64,000 nt of DNA from NCBI RefSeq assembly GCF_003014485.1, contig NZ_PYGA01000006.1, forward strand, positions 1 to 64,000. The letters run 5' to 3'. A program made the translations under genes and the position numbers. This document shows, one piece after another, positions 23,339 to 31,459 of the stretch; position 1 is the stretch's first letter, and each line of letters starts with the position of its first letter. Source of the stretch: Murinocardiopsis flavida (GTDB taxonomy: Bacteria; Actinomycetota; Actinomycetes; Streptosporangiales; Streptosporangiaceae). A model generated the notes under the pieces. The model had not been told where the DNA came from, ran no database searches, and saw nothing but the letters and a program-made list of their open reading frames with translations.

Positions 23339-24364
23339 TCAGCCCCCGCCGCCGCCACCGCCGCCTCCCCCGGCACCGCCACCACCGCCACCTCCACCGC
23401 CACCGCCGCCTCCGCCGAATCCGCCGCCGGAGGACCCACCGAACCCGATTCCGCTGGAGCCGCCGCGCCGACCGCCGCCGCGCCCGCCCCGGATCCTCAT
23501 CACGATGACCAGCACGACCATGGCGATCCAGATGTAGGGGAACCAGTTGAACCAGAAGTGGAACCCGAACCAGCCCTCATCCTCGAAGCCGTCGAAGTCG
23601 TCGGAGCTGTCGGTGCCGTCCGATTCGACATGCACCGGCTCCGGGACCTCGACGCTGCCCGGCTCCAGGGCGAATTCGACGCTCATGGCCTCACCGGGGT
23701 CGACGCGGGCGTGCTCGAAGGTGGCGCCCGTGCCGTCGGCCGATTCGGTGGAGCATGCCGCGGTGCTTCCTTCGGGCCCGGCATAGCAGGCGGTTTCGAG
23801 GACCTCACCCGGTGCGGCGAACTCGGCCCGGACGTCCTCGACCGGGATGCTCCAGCCCGAGCCGACGACGTCGATGAAGAGCCGCGGGTCGGCGTCTGAC
23901 GTGCCGTGGGTGACGAGCCGGTCGTAGGTGTAGCTGATGACGAAGGTCCTGGTGCCGGTGAGCTGGTCGTCGCCGCCCTCGTCGCCGATGAGCACGGAGG
24001 TCTGGTCGCCCTCCTCGACGACGTCGACCGGGGCGACCCCATCGGGGTCCTCGACCTCGACGCCGGTGAGCCCGAAGTCCAGCTCGCCGCCGCCGTCGAT
24101 ACTTCCCGTATGCGGGATGGCGCGGTTCACCTGGCCGGAGTCGGATCCGAAGGTGTAGGTCAGGGTCTCGCGGACGTGCACGGCGCCGCCCTTCGCCACC
24201 TCGAACTCGGCGTCGAACGCCGACACGCGGCGGGTCTCCTCGGCGAGCGCGGGCGGGGCCGCGAGCCCGGCGAGCAGCAGGGCGGCCGCGGCCGCACCGG
24301 CAATGGTGCGCGTGCGGCGGCGGATGATCTGGGGGATACCGTTCACAACGGCTGTAGGGGGCAT
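23339..24364 (-). CDS. Secreted/anchored DUF2207-type protein 2 with poly-Gly tail
   Basis: A 341-residue paralogue of the preceding protein, nearly identical across the signal peptide and ectodomain (EETRRVSAFDAEFEVAKGGA). It differs in the juxtamembrane part, which is rich in aromatics (EDEGWFGFHFWFNWFPYIWI), and in the membrane helix (AMVVLVIVMRIRGG). The Gly tail is shorter. The start could be the ATG used here or a GTG a few codons later. The pair arose by tandem duplication followed by divergence near the membrane, which suggests different partners. Confidence 0.8.
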   Translation of the reverse strand: MPPTAVVNGIPQIIRRRTRTIAGAAAAALLLAGLAAPPALAEETRRVSAFDAEFEVAKGGAVHVRETLTYTFGSDSGQVNRAIPHTGSIDGGGELDFGLTGVEVEDPDGVAPVDVVEEGDQTSVLIGDEGGDDQLTGTRTFVISYTYDRLVTHGTSDADPRLFIDVVGSGWSIPVEDVRAEFAAPGEVLETACYAGPEGSTAACSTESADGTGATFEHARVDPGEAMSVEFALEPGSVEVPEPVHVESDGTDSSDDFDGFEDEGWFGFHFWFNWFPYIWIAMVVLVIVMRIRGGRGGGRRGGSSGIGFGGSSGGGFGGGGGGGGGGGGGGAGGGGGGGGGG

Positions 24365-24447
24365 GTCCGGTGTGACGACGCGCGCACGGCCGGGGTTCCC
24401 CCGATGCGCCTGCTGATTTCGCGCGCACCGGTCGCACGGGCGCGGCC

Positions 24448-27333
24448 TCAGCGGCGCAGGGCCGAACGCAGCACCTGGGCGAGGTGGCGGCCCGTGCGCT
24501 CGGTCCCCTGGGCGACCTGGGTGCGGCACGAGAACCCGTCGGCGAGGACCAGGTCCTCCTCGCCCGCCGCTCGGACCTTCGGGAACAGTTCGCGCTCCGC
24601 GCACGCCTGCGACACCTCGTAGTGGCCGGGCTCGAACCCGAAGTTGCCGGCCAGCCCGCAGCAGCCCGCGCCGACGACGTCGGGGTCGACGCCCAGCCGC
24701 CGGAGCACCGCGAGGTCGGCGTCGTAGGAGCCCTTCGCCTCCTGGTGGCAGTGGACCTGGGCGACCGCTGCGGCGTCGACGGTGCCGAACGGCCACTCCC
24801 CCTCGTGCGCGGCGACCAGCTCCGCCAGGGTCACGGTCTGCTCGGCGAGGCGTTGCGCGCGCGGGTCGTCGGGCAGCAGCGCGCGGGCCTCGTCGCGCAG
24901 CATGACCGTGCAAGAGGGTTCAAGGCCGACCACCGGGCACCCGGCGGCGAGTTGCGCCGCCATCGCGTCCAGCGAACGGCGGAGCATCCGCTTGGCCGCG
25001 TCCAACTGCCCGGTGGAGTGCCAGGTCAGCCCGCAGCAGACGGCGCCGTCGGGGAACTCCACCCGGTAGCCCAGCGCCTCCAGCACCGCCACCGCGTCGC
25101 GCCCCACCTCCGGGCTGTGGAAGTTGGTGAAGGTGTCGGGCCACACCACCACGGTGGGGCCGGTCGCCGGGGCCGGGCGGGCGCGCTTGCGTGCTCGCTT
25201 GCGGTCGCGGAGGCGGGCGGAGGCGCGCAGCGGCTTCTCCGCGAAGCGGATCATGGAGCGGCGCGGTTCGATCCCGCCGGCCTTCTGCACCAGCGCGGCG
25301 ACCTTCGGCAGGGCGAGCGCCGCGTTGACGGCGCGCGCCACGGGGCGGGCCGCCGTTGCAAGCCGCGACCACACCGGCAGCCAGCCCATGGAGTAGTGCG
25401 CCATGGGGCGCACCCTGCCCTCGTAGTGGTGATACAGGAACTCGGCCTTGTAGGTGGCCATGTCCACGTTGACCGGGCACTCGCTCGCGCACGCCTTGCA
25501 CGACAGGCACAGGTCGAGGGCGTCGCGGACCTCCTCGGAGCGCCAGCCGTCGGTGACGGTCTCGCCGCGCAGCATCTCGGAGAGCACCCGGGCCCGGCCG
25601 CGCGTGGAGTGGACCTCGTCGCGGGTGGCCTTGAACGAGGGGCACATCGAACCGGTGTCGGTGCTGCGGCACGCGCCGACGCCGACGCAGCGGCGCACCT
25701 CCCCCGCGAAGGAGCCGCCGTCGGCGCCGAAGGCGTGCACGGGGGTGATCTCCAGCGCGGCGTGGCCGGGGCCGGGACGCACGGCCTCGTCGAGCGGCGC
25801 GGGGGCGACCAGCACGCCGGGGTTCAGCAGCCCGTCGGGGTCGAACAGCGCCTTGAACTCCGAGAACGCCCTGAGCATGGCCGGCGAGTACATGGCGGCG
25901 AGCAGTTCGGAGCGTGCCCGGCCGTCGCCGTGCTCGCCGGACACCGATCCGCCGTGGGCGGCGACCAGCGCCGCGGCGTCGGTGATGAACGACCGGTACG
26001 CCGCGAGGCCCCGCTCGCTGCCGAGGTCGAAGTCGCAGCGCAGGTGCAGGCAGCCTTCGCCGAAGTGGCCGAAGGGCACACCGCGCAGGCCGTGCTCGCC
26101 GAGGAGCGCGTAGAGGTCCTTGAGGTACCCGGCCAGCCGCTCGGGCGGCACCGCGGAGTCCTCCCAGCCGGGCCACGCCTCGCCGCCGTCCGCCATGCGG
26201 GTGACGATCCCCGCCCCGGACTCGCGGATGCGCCACAGGGCGCGGGCCCGGGCGGGATCGGCGACGATGACCGCCGTTGCGGCGTCCCGGAGCCCGGCGG
26301 CGACCCGGGCGGCGGCGTCGTAGGCCTCGGCGGCGGTGGCGCCGCCGAACTCGCAGTACAGCCAGCCCTGACCGGCGGGCAGGTCGGCGCCCGCGCCGGC
26401 GCGACCCGGCCGCGAGCGCAGCGCGTCGAGCAGGTCCGACGCCATGCCCTCGACGGTCATCGCGCCGGATCGGGCCAGGTCGGGCGCTGCCGCGGCGGCG
26501 GCGAACACGTCGGGGAAGCCCAGGACCAGCAGGGCGCGGGCCGCCGGCACCTCGACCAGGCGCACCGTCGCCTCGGTGACCAGCCCGCAGGTGCTCTCGC
26601 TGCCGACCAGCGCCTTGGCGACGTCGAAGCCGTTCTCGGGCAGCAGGTGGTGCAGGCCGTAGCCGGACACCTGGCGGCCGAAGCGGTCGAGTTCGGTGCG
26701 CAGCACGCCGAGGTGCGGCGCGCGCCACTGCGCGAGGCGCGCGTCGAGTCCGGGGTCGCCGCTGCCGCCGCGGGACGCGGTGAGCCGCCGCCCGTCGGGC
26801 AGCAGGTGGGTCAGCGCGACGACGTTGTCGGCGGTGGTGCCCCAGGCGACCGAATGGGAGCCGCACGCGTTGTTGCCGATCATCCCGCCGATGGTGCAGC
26901 GCGAGTGGGTGGAGGGGTCGGGGCCGAAGGTCAGGCCGTGGGGGGCGGCGGCGGCGCGCAGGTCGTCCAGCACGACACCGGGTTGGACGGTGGCCGTGCG
27001 CGCCTCGGGGTCGATGCCGATGATGCGGTTCATGCGGGTGGCGAAGTCGACCACGATCCCGGAGCCGATGGCGTTGCCCGCGACGGAGGTGCCGCCGCCG
27101 CGGGCGGTGACCGGGGTGGCGGTCGCGCGGGCGGCGTCGAGCACCGCGGCGACGTCGTCGGCGTCGTGGGGCTCGACAACGGCGGCGGGCGGCACGCGGT
27201 AGATGGACGCGTCGGAGGCGTAGGCGGCGCGGGTGGCCGCGTCGGAGCGCACGGCGGCGGCGCGCTTTCCGAGCCGCTCCCGGAGTGCGGCCAGGATCGG
27301 GGGGTGCTCGTGGGTCTCGGTCGGCACGCGCAC
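24448..27333 (-). CDS. FAD- and Fe-S-dependent D-2-hydroxyacid (D-lactate) dehydrogenase, YdiJ type
   Basis: A 961-residue fusion enzyme. The FAD-binding PCMH domain lies in about residues 45-230, with ARGGGTSVAGNAIGSGIVVD and TIGGMIGNNACGSHS. The FAD-oxidase C domain has GVPFGHFGEGCLHLRCDFDL and GGSVSGEHGDGRARSELLA. A 4Fe-4S segment (LCLSCKACASECPVNVDMAT) lies near residue 605. Two CCG domains follow (AVCCGLTWHSTGQLD, GAGCCGLAGNFGFEPGHYEV). YdiJ-type proteins oxidise D-2-hydroxyglutarate or D-lactate and pass electrons to quinone. I chose the GTG with AGGAG upstream. The divergent GntR gene is its likely regulator. D-lactate fits the nearby L-lactate operon but is not proven. Confidence 0.88.
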   Translation of the reverse strand: MRVPTETHEHPPILAALRERLGKRAAAVRSDAATRAAYASDASIYRVPPAAVVEPHDADDVAAVLDAARATATPVTARGGGTSVAGNAIGSGIVVDFATRMNRIIGIDPEARTATVQPGVVLDDLRAAAAPHGLTFGPDPSTHSRCTIGGMIGNNACGSHSVAWGTTADNVVALTHLLPDGRRLTASRGGSGDPGLDARLAQWRAPHLGVLRTELDRFGRQVSGYGLHHLLPENGFDVAKALVGSESTCGLVTEATVRLVEVPAARALLVLGFPDVFAAAAAAPDLARSGAMTVEGMASDLLDALRSRPGRAGAGADLPAGQGWLYCEFGGATAAEAYDAAARVAAGLRDAATAVIVADPARARALWRIRESGAGIVTRMADGGEAWPGWEDSAVPPERLAGYLKDLYALLGEHGLRGVPFGHFGEGCLHLRCDFDLGSERGLAAYRSFITDAAALVAAHGGSVSGEHGDGRARSELLAAMYSPAMLRAFSEFKALFDPDGLLNPGVLVAPAPLDEAVRPGPGHAALEITPVHAFGADGGSFAGEVRRCVGVGACRSTDTGSMCPSFKATRDEVHSTRGRARVLSEMLRGETVTDGWRSEEVRDALDLCLSCKACASECPVNVDMATYKAEFLYHHYEGRVRPMAHYSMGWLPVWSRLATAARPVARAVNAALALPKVAALVQKAGGIEPRRSMIRFAEKPLRASARLRDRKRARKRARPAPATGPTVVVWPDTFTNFHSPEVGRDAVAVLEALGYRVEFPDGAVCCGLTWHSTGQLDAAKRMLRRSLDAMAAQLAAGCPVVGLEPSCTVMLRDEARALLPDDPRAQRLAEQTVTLAELVAAHEGEWPFGTVDAAAVAQVHCHQEAKGSYDADLAVLRRLGVDPDVVGAGCCGLAGNFGFEPGHYEVSQACAERELFPKVRAAGEEDLVLADGFSCRTQVAQGTERTGRHLAQVLRSALRR

Positions 27334-27380
27334 GCCGGTTCTCCTCGCGGTAGGGCGCTGGACGGGATAGCCTCGCAGTG

Positions 27381-27405
27381 TTGCATGCAACAGTAGCATG
27401 CTACT
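27381..27405. promoter_or_regulatory. Double palindrome between the dehydrogenase and GntR genes
   Basis: TTGCATGCAA (27381-27390) and AGTAGCATGCTACT (27392-27405) are both perfect palindromes placed one base apart in an A+T-richer patch. They sit in the divergent promoter region and probably bind the adjacent GntR regulator. Both share the GCATGC core. Confidence 0.65.
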
Positions 27406-27470
27406 AATCGCCGACCTTGGACATGGCGGCGGGGCGCGGGCCGGGATGCGATCCGAAAGGCAGTGGCGAC

Positions 27471-28163
27471 GTGGGCGGACACGCGACGAAGAACGAGCAC
27501 CTCGCTGTGCAGATCCGCGAGGCCGTGCGCAGCGGCGAACTCGCCCCCGGCGCGCTGTACTCGGCGCAGGACCTGGCCGCGCGCTTCGACGTGTCGCGGA
27601 CCCCCGTGCGCGAGGCGCTGCTGCGGCTCGCCGACGCCGGGCTCGTGCGCATCGAGCGCAACCGCGGCGCGCGCATCCTGCGCGCCGACAGCCACGACAT
27701 CGTCGAGGCGTGCTCGCTGCGGCTGCTCCTGGAACCCCCCGCGGCGCGGGTCGCGGCACTGCGCATGACCGAGCGCACCGGCCGCCAGGTGTCCGAGGCA
27801 CTGGCGGAGATGCGCGCGACCGCCGACGACACCGAGGCGATGTTCGCGGCCGACCACCGCTTCCACGACGCCATCCTGCGCGCCAGCGGCAACCACCGCC
27901 TCGCCGACCTGGTCGCGGGGCTGCGCGAGACCATCACCCTGCACGGCCGCCGCACCGTCCCCGGCCGCCGCGACAGCGGCCGGGTCCTCGCCGAACACGA
28001 GGCGATCACCGCCGCCCTGACCGGGGGCGACGCCGACGCGTCGGAGGAACTGATGCGCGATCACCTGCGGGCGACCTCGTCACTGCTGCTCGCCGACGAC
28101 GCCCCCGCCACCGCCGAATGGACGGAATGGGCCGGCGCACACCCACCCGAGCCCGACCACTGA
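27471..28163 (+). CDS. GntR-family regulator (FCD type)
   Basis: A regulator of about 230 residues. The winged HTH has LYSAQDLAARFDVSRTPVRE then ALLRLADAGLVRIERNRGAR. The FCD domain shows EAMFAADHRFHDAILRASGN and RVLAEHEAITAAL, with His residues fit for a metal-bound acid. The start is uncertain: GTG 27471 has a weak AAAGG upstream, and a TTG at 27417 would add 18 residues. It faces the YdiJ-type dehydrogenase gene across two palindromes and is its likely repressor, perhaps sensing D-lactate or 2-hydroxyglutarate. Confidence 0.85.
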   Translation: MGGHATKNEHLAVQIREAVRSGELAPGALYSAQDLAARFDVSRTPVREALLRLADAGLVRIERNRGARILRADSHDIVEACSLRLLLEPPAARVAALRMTERTGRQVSEALAEMRATADDTEAMFAADHRFHDAILRASGNHRLADLVAGLRETITLHGRRTVPGRRDSGRVLAEHEAITAALTGGDADASEELMRDHLRATSSLLLADDAPATAEWTEWAGAHPPEPDH

Positions 28164-28302
28164 CCCCGGACGGCCCTGCCGCGGGCCGCCGGCCCGGGCC
28201 GATCGCGCGCTGTTCCGCCGCCAGGGCGCGCCGAACACCACAAGCCGCGGAACCGGCCTGCGCGGTGGTCGGCCAGCCGGGCCGGAAGACCCGAACCGAA
28301 TA

Positions 28303-28316
28303 TTGAACTAGTTCAA
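28303..28316. promoter_or_regulatory. Palindrome upstream of the paiB-like gene
   Basis: TTGAACTAGTTCAA is a perfect 14-base palindrome within an A+T-rich island (TATT...AATATTCG) about 105 bases before the PaiB-like start. The form suits a MarR-type or similar dimeric regulator, possibly PaiB itself. The rest of the 259-base gap shows nothing else. Confidence 0.5.
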
Positions 28317-28422
28317 ATATTCGTATGTACTAGAATCGGACACGGTTCGGCGCTCCGGTCCGCGTTGCACCGGGTGCGCGCCGTGCCCCGCCGTCCTGCC
28401 GCCGTCCCGGATCGAGCCGCCC

Positions 28423-29067
28423 ATGTACGTCCCGCGCCACTTCGACCCGCCCGACGACGACGCCGTCCACGCCCTGCTGAGCGCCCAAGGCGCCGCCGAC
28501 CTGGTGACCTGGACACCGCAGGGGCTCAAGGCGACCCTGGTCCCGTTCGTCTTCGACGCCGGGTCCGGGCCGCACGGCTCGCTCATCGCCCACCTGGCCC
28601 GCAACAACGACCAGTGGCACTCCGCCGCGCCGGGGACCGAGGCGCTGGCCATCGTGCGCGGGCCGGACGCCTACATCAGCCCCTCCTGGTACGCCGCCAA
28701 GGCAGAGCACGGCCGGGTGGTGCCCACCTGGAACTACGTCACCGCGCACGTCTACGGCACGTTCACCGTCCACGACGATCCTGCGTGGACCGAGGACGCC
28801 GTCCGCCGGCTCACCGAGCGGCACGAGGCCGGGCGGGAGCGGCCGTGGTCGGTCGACGACGCACCCCGGCCGTTCGTCGACGGCCAACTGCGGGCGGTGG
28901 TCGGCGTCGAACTCGCCATCACGCGCGTGGAGGCGAAGTGGAAGCTCAGCCAGAACCGCGGGGCGACGGACGTCGACGGGGTCGTGGCCGGGCTCGGCGA
29001 AGGCGGCGCGGCCGACCGCGCCGTCGCGGCGGAGATGGCCAGGGCGCGCACAGAGTCCCGCGGCTGA
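28423..29067 (+). CDS. PaiB-type FMN-binding regulator
   Basis: A 214-residue protein of the PaiB family, with a split-barrel FMN-binding fold. It opens MYVPRHFDPPDDDAVHALLS, has LIAHLARNNDQWHS, YISPSWYAAKAEHGRVVPTW and NYVTAHVYGTFTVHDDPAW, and ends with VEAKWKLSQNRGATDVDGVV. In Bacillus PaiB is called a repressor of sporulation and protease genes, but many homologues may be flavin enzymes. It stands alone. Its stop codon is followed within three bases by the left arm of the repeat element. Confidence 0.88.
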   Translation: MYVPRHFDPPDDDAVHALLSAQGAADLVTWTPQGLKATLVPFVFDAGSGPHGSLIAHLARNNDQWHSAAPGTEALAIVRGPDAYISPSWYAAKAEHGRVVPTWNYVTAHVYGTFTVHDDPAWTEDAVRRLTERHEAGRERPWSVDDAPRPFVDGQLRAVVGVELAITRVEAKWKLSQNRGATDVDGVVAGLGEGGAADRAVAAEMARARTESRG

Positions 29068-29069
29068 AA

Positions 29070-29565
29070 GCTTGTTGGGGTACCGGCCTGGCCTGCCCCG
29101 ATCAGGATGTGCTTCGGCGGTCGCTGCTGCGCAGCCGCCACGCAGCCCGACCACTGCCTCCAGTGGCCGATGGCGCCCTGAGCCCACTCCCTCTCAGCGA
29201 CCACCCGACCGCCGACCCGCCCCGCCCGCCTCCCGTCGCAAGGATGCCCTCGCGGCGGGAAGCGCCGCGGTGAGCCATGCTCACGGCGGAGAGGTGTGAT
29301 CACCGCGACGCCACGGCGGGCCTGCGAGAATGCGCGGTCGAAGCGAGGAGTGCTCCGGGACTTCGACCACGGCGGGAAACGCCCCGGGACTTCGACCGAA
29401 GCGAGGAGTACTCCGGGACTTCGGCCGCGGCGGGGAGTGCTTCGGGGGTGCGGGGCCAGATCACCTTCGCCCATCGGGACAGGGCAAGGCTGCGAGGCGG
29501 CTGCGCAGCAGCGACCGCCGAAACACGTCCTCTCAGCCGGAAGTCGGACCGGCACCCCAACAGCC
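29070..29565. repeat. MITE-like element with about 75-bp inverted ends
   Basis: The left arm (29070 to about 29148) starts GCTTGTTGGGGTACCGGCC and contains CTTCGGCGGTCGCTGCTGCG. The right arm (about 29484-29565) is its reverse complement with few changes and ends CCCCAACAGCC. The 330-base interior has no gene and carries degenerate tandem units (CGAAGCGAGGAGTGCTCCGG type) at about 29338-29457. The same arms, joined directly, form the palindrome at 8465-8584. No target duplication was identified. The next 170 bases (29566-29737) hold short GACGCCGGGGA-like repeats. Confidence 0.7.
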
Positions 29566-29737
29566 TTCGATGCGCCGGGCTGGGCGCCCCCGATACCGCC
29601 GTTTCGCCGGCGCCGGGAAGACGGACGCCGGGGACGCGGACATCGGGGAGACGGGCGCCGGGAAGGCCGACGTCGAGAAGGCGGGCATCTGCGACCGGTT
29701 CCGTGCAGGGCGCGCGGTTCTCGGCTCCGTCAGCGTG

Positions 29738-30205
29738 TCATGGGCTCGGCGGCGCCAACTGCTCGGTCAGCCGCTCCAGGCCGCCCTTGATGAGCCGCCC
29801 GTAGTCGTCGTCGCCCAGTGCCCCGATGGTGGCCTGCGCCTGCGTGAGATGCTCGCGGGCACGGTCGAGATCGTCCAGCTTGCGGTAGCACTCGGCCAAG
29901 TTGAGGTGCAGCGACGGGTACAGTCCGGCCACCGGAATCACCACCCCCGCGTCCGCCGTGCGCTCATCGGTGAGCTGGTCGGCGGCTGCCAGCGCCCGCA
30001 GATCCCACCCCAGTTCCTCGTGCACGTCGTCCTGCACATCGGCCATCGCGTGGGCGAGGACGCACACGTGCAGCGGGTCGCCCTGCTCGCCGCCGATGTC
30101 GGCCCAGATCTGAGTGAACAGGTCGCGGGCGGCATCGCGCCGACCCTGGTGGTGGTGCAGCTCCACCCCCTGGCCGATCCGGGTGATCGTCGGGTCGGTG
30201 ATCAT
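29738..30205 (-). CDS. Small tetratricopeptide-like protein
   Basis: A 155-residue protein without signal peptide. The helices match TPR logic: RRDAARDLFTQIWADIG, HVCVLAHAMADVQDDVHEEL, and the clear unit LHLNLAECYRKLDDLDRARE followed by HLTQAQATIGAL. I chose the ATG with GGAGGAG upstream. It resembles stand-alone actinobacterial TPR proteins of unknown role. It lies between the MITE-like element and the siderophore reductase gene, 200 bases from the latter on the same strand. Confidence 0.75.
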   Translation of the reverse strand: MITDPTITRIGQGVELHHHQGRRDAARDLFTQIWADIGGEQGDPLHVCVLAHAMADVQDDVHEELGWDLRALAAADQLTDERTADAGVVIPVAGLYPSLHLNLAECYRKLDDLDRAREHLTQAQATIGALGDDDYGRLIKGGLERLTEQLAPPSP

Positions 30206-30409
30206 GGGCCGCTCCTCCATCGCCACCGGCGCGTCATCGCACCGGTGGGCCAGTATCGCCGCGGCGGCCGAGGGGCGCGAACCGCAGCGGACCGCGGCGG
30301 GCGGTGCCGGGCCGCCAGGGCGCCGGGACCGCCAGGCCACCTGGGCACAGACGCGCGGGGCCACCTGGCCGCCGGACCACCCGGGCGCAGGCGTGCCGGG
30401 CCGCCGGGG

Positions 30410-31255
30410 TCACACCCCGGCCGCGGCCTCCTCGTCCTCGATGGCGCGGTTCCACTCGGCCTTGCTCGACTGCCAGCCGTCCTCGTCGCGGCCCCGGCGC
30501 CAGTACCCGGAGATGGACAGCGCGTCCTTGGAGTAGCCGAGATCCTTGCGCAACAGGCGGCGCAGCTCCTTGACGAACCCGGCCTCGCCGTGCACGAACG
30601 CGTGCATCGTGCCGCCGGGGAAGTCCAGCCCGCGCACCGCCTCGACCAGCGCGGCGCCGACCTCGCGTCCGCCCCGGTGGACCCAGTGGACCTCGGCGCC
30701 GCCGGGGACGGCGAGCTTCTGCTCCTCGGCGGCGTCGGCCACCTCGACGAACACGTGCGCCCGCGCCCCGGCGGGGAGACGCTCCACCGAGGCGGCGATG
30801 GCCGGGAGCGCGCTCTCGTCGCCCGCGAGGAGGTGCCAGTCGGCAGCGGGGTCGGGGGCGTATCCGCCGCCGGGGCCGAAGAACGCGATCTCGTCGCCGG
30901 CCCGTGCGGCGGCGGCCCACGGCCCGGCGAGGCCGCGGTCGCCGTGGTGGACGAAGTCGATGGCGAGTTCGCGCTGCTCGGGGTCCCAGGACCGCACGGT
31001 GTAGGTGCGGGTCGTGGGCCACTCCGACTTGGGCCGGTCGCGCCGGATGGCCTCCATGTCGAACGGGTCGGGATGGGCGGTGCCGGGCTGCGGGAAGAGC
31101 AGCTTGACGTAGTGGTCGGTGTAGTCGCCCGCGGTCAGCTCGGCGAGGCCGTCGCCGCCGAGGACGACCCGGATCATGTGCGGGGACACCCACTCCACAT
31201 GGCGGACCACCCCGCGGTGGACCCGGCGCTTATCGCGTTTCGACCGATCCGACAT
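30410..31255 (-). CDS. Siderophore-interacting FAD/NAD(P)H ferric reductase (SIP/ViuB family)
   Basis: A 281-residue SIP-family reductase. The FAD-binding barrel has TAGDYTDHYVKLLFPQPG and the signature WPTTRTYTVRSWDPEQRELA with DFVHHGDRGLAGPWAAAARA. The NAD(P)H domain includes LLAGDESALPAIAASVERLP, GTMHAFVHGEAGFVKELRRL and SISGYWRRGRDEDGW. It releases iron from ferric siderophores in the cytoplasm. A near-perfect IdeR/DmdR box lies 24 bases before the start, so expression should rise when iron is scarce. No siderophore transporter lies nearby. Confidence 0.92.
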   Translation of the reverse strand: MSDRSKRDKRRVHRGVVRHVEWVSPHMIRVVLGGDGLAELTAGDYTDHYVKLLFPQPGTAHPDPFDMEAIRRDRPKSEWPTTRTYTVRSWDPEQRELAIDFVHHGDRGLAGPWAAAARAGDEIAFFGPGGGYAPDPAADWHLLAGDESALPAIAASVERLPAGARAHVFVEVADAAEEQKLAVPGGAEVHWVHRGGREVGAALVEAVRGLDFPGGTMHAFVHGEAGFVKELRRLLRKDLGYSKDALSISGYWRRGRDEDGWQSSKAEWNRAIEDEEAAAGV

Positions 31256-31278
31256 CTCAACTCCCGCACGACCACTGA

Positions 31279-31298
31279 TGATTAGGCAAGCCTAATCA
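31279..31298 (-). promoter_or_regulatory. IdeR/DmdR iron box of the siderophore reductase gene
   Basis: TGATTAGGCAAGCCTAATCA is a perfect inverted repeat apart from its AA centre and matches the TTAGG...CCTAA pattern of DtxR-family boxes. It overlaps the expected promoter of the SIP gene. Confidence 0.85.
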
Positions 31299-31459
31299 AG
31301 CTACTGCACGGCAGGGGTGCGCCGCCAAACGGAGCCGTCCCACGGCCACCGCCCTCATCCTGCCGCCGCCCGCGGTGCCGCGCTCCCCCGGCGCGTCCTG
31401 GCCCGATCGCCGCAGGGTCAGCCCTGGACGACGGCGGGTCAGGTGCGGTCGCCGCCGGG

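Noticed and set aside
24484-27396. A 970-codon plus-strand open frame
   Set aside because: Antisense to the FAD/Fe-S dehydrogenase. No domain or start signal is visible.
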